Origin: Bacteroidaceae bacterium
GTDB lineage: Bacteria; Bacteroidota; Bacteroidia; Bacteroidales; Bacteroidaceae
Reading direction: 5' to 3'
DNA: 5,851 nucleotides
NCBI GenBank assembly: GCA_017557475.1
Contig: JAFYYO010000377.1
Coordinates: 1 to 5,851 of the forward strand
The position numbers and the translations under genes were made by a program. The notes beneath the pieces were generated by a model. It was given only the letters and a program-made list of their open reading frames with translations, had not been told where the DNA came from and did no database searches. Positions 5,245 to 5,851 of the stretch are shown piece by piece. The stretch's first letter is position 1, and each line of letters begins with the position of its first letter.

Positions 5245-5851
5245 ATGGGAAGAGTACTGATTATTGGAGCAGGCGGCGTAGCTACCGTAGCCGCTCACAA
5301 GGTGTGTCAGAATCCTGACACCTTTACTGAAGTAATGATTGCCAGCCGTACAGAGAAGAAATGTATCGCTTTGGCAGAAGTCTTAAACAAGAAGTATGGC
5401 ACGAAGGTCAAGACTGCGCAGGTCGATGCAGACAGTGTGGAGCAGCTCGTCAAGTTGCTTGGCAGCTACAAGCCCGACATCGTGATGAACCTCGCGCTGC
5501 CTTATCAGGACCTCACCATCATGGAGGCTTGCCTGCAGACGGGTTGCAACTATCTCGACACTGCTAACTATGAGCCCAAAGACGAAGCGCACTTCGAGTA
5601 CTCTTGGCAGTGGGCGTATCGCGAAAGATTTGAGAAAGCAGGACTTTGCGCCATTCTTGGTTGCGGCTTCGACCCAGGTGTGACGAGCATCTTCACAGCC
5701 TATGCCGCCAAGCATCACTTCGATGAGATTCAGTATCTCGACATCGTGGATTGCAACGCAGGCAATCATCACAAGGCTTTCGCCACGAACTTCAACCCCG
5801 AAATCAACATCAGGGAGATTACCCAAAAAGGTCTCTACTGGGAGAACGGCA
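5245..5851 (+). CDS. Carboxynorspermidine/carboxyspermidine dehydrogenase (saccharopine dehydrogenase family), 3' truncated by window edge
   Basis: The open frame from ATG at 5245 reaches the right edge with 202 complete codons, about half of the roughly 400 residues usual for the family. The start MGRVLIIGAGGVATVAAHK has the Rossmann loop GAGGVA (8-13), and SRT at 34-36 follows the second strand as expected for NADPH binding. Further landmarks are DIVMNLALPYQD (78-89), CNYLDTANYEP (101-111), the GCGFDPGVTSIF block (139-150), and DIVDCNAGNHH through ENG (166-202), which closely resembles carboxynorspermidine synthase (CASDH) rather than lysine-pathway saccharopine dehydrogenase. The enzyme reductively condenses aspartate semialdehyde with a diamine; in Bacteroidales this route makes spermidine via carboxyspermidine. 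The partner decarboxylase is not in view. Its own promoter overlaps the preceding terminator. The exact substrate cannot be told from half a protein. Confidence 0.93.
   Translation, partial: MGRVLIIGAGGVATVAAHKVCQNPDTFTEVMIASRTEKKCIALAEVLNKKYGTKVKTAQVDADSVEQLVKLLGSYKPDIVMNLALPYQDLTIMEACLQTGCNYLDTANYEPKDEAHFEYSWQWAYRERFEKAGLCAILGCGFDPGVTSIFTAYAAKHHFDEIQYLDIVDCNAGNHHKAFATNFNPEINIREITQKGLYWENG

Noticed and set aside
5383..5826. 147-residue minus-strand open frame at the right end
   Set aside because: It lies opposite the clearly recognisable polyamine dehydrogenase frame, which runs off the edge, and shows no domain of its own.
1..5851. A novel defence, toxin-antitoxin or mobile system
   Set aside because: All coding regions fall into housekeeping or known envelope families; no nuclease, transposase, recombinase or toxin motif was seen on either strand.

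Overview
The window looks like ordinary chromosomal DNA from a Bacteroidales bacterium, most likely Prevotella-like. The evidence is a DUF5715-type protein, a carboxynorspermidine/carboxyspermidine dehydrogenase-type gene with a sequence I recall as typical of Bacteroides and Prevotella, AT-rich leaders without clear Shine-Dalgarno sequences, and several matches to the Bacteroidetes -7 promoter box TAnnTTTG. The species call is inference from recalled family sequences; no search was run.

Left half (85-3475, all minus strand): a tight four-gene run read right to left, phoH -> purC -> menG/ubiE -> aroE. The first two junctions overlap by 23 and 22 bases, so translation is probably coupled. The last gap is 43 bases and carries 7-bp repeats. 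The genes are housekeeping: a PhoH/YbeZ ATPase, SAICAR synthase (purines), demethylmenaquinone methyltransferase (respiratory quinone) and shikimate dehydrogenase (aromatic amino acids). They share no single pathway; co-expression is the likely link. A -7 box sits just upstream of phoH. Beyond the aroE stop, positions 1-88 hold four degenerate 22-bp tandem units whose junctions fold into hairpins.

Centre (3476-3618): a 143-bp divergent promoter region with two different heptamer arrays (GATTAGN and TTTTCRC), both also represented in the menG-aroE gap.

Right half (3619-5851, plus strand): a membrane-anchored periplasmic DUF5715 protein with M15-peptidase-like metal-ligand spacing; a secreted Spy/CpxP-like (DUF4890-like) helical protein with a Gly/Phe-rich tail, followed by a strong intrinsic terminator; and the first 202 codons of a carboxynorspermidine/carboxyspermidine dehydrogenase (polyamine synthesis), cut by the right edge. 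The promoter of this last gene overlaps the preceding terminator.

I found no defence system, mobile element, CRISPR array or RNA gene. The points most worth a second look are an 82-bp nested imperfect palindrome inside the DUF5715 coding sequence, the hairpin-forming 22-bp repeat downstream of aroE with one compensatory base change, the shared heptamer repeats, and the displaced catalytic glutamate in the M15-like protein.
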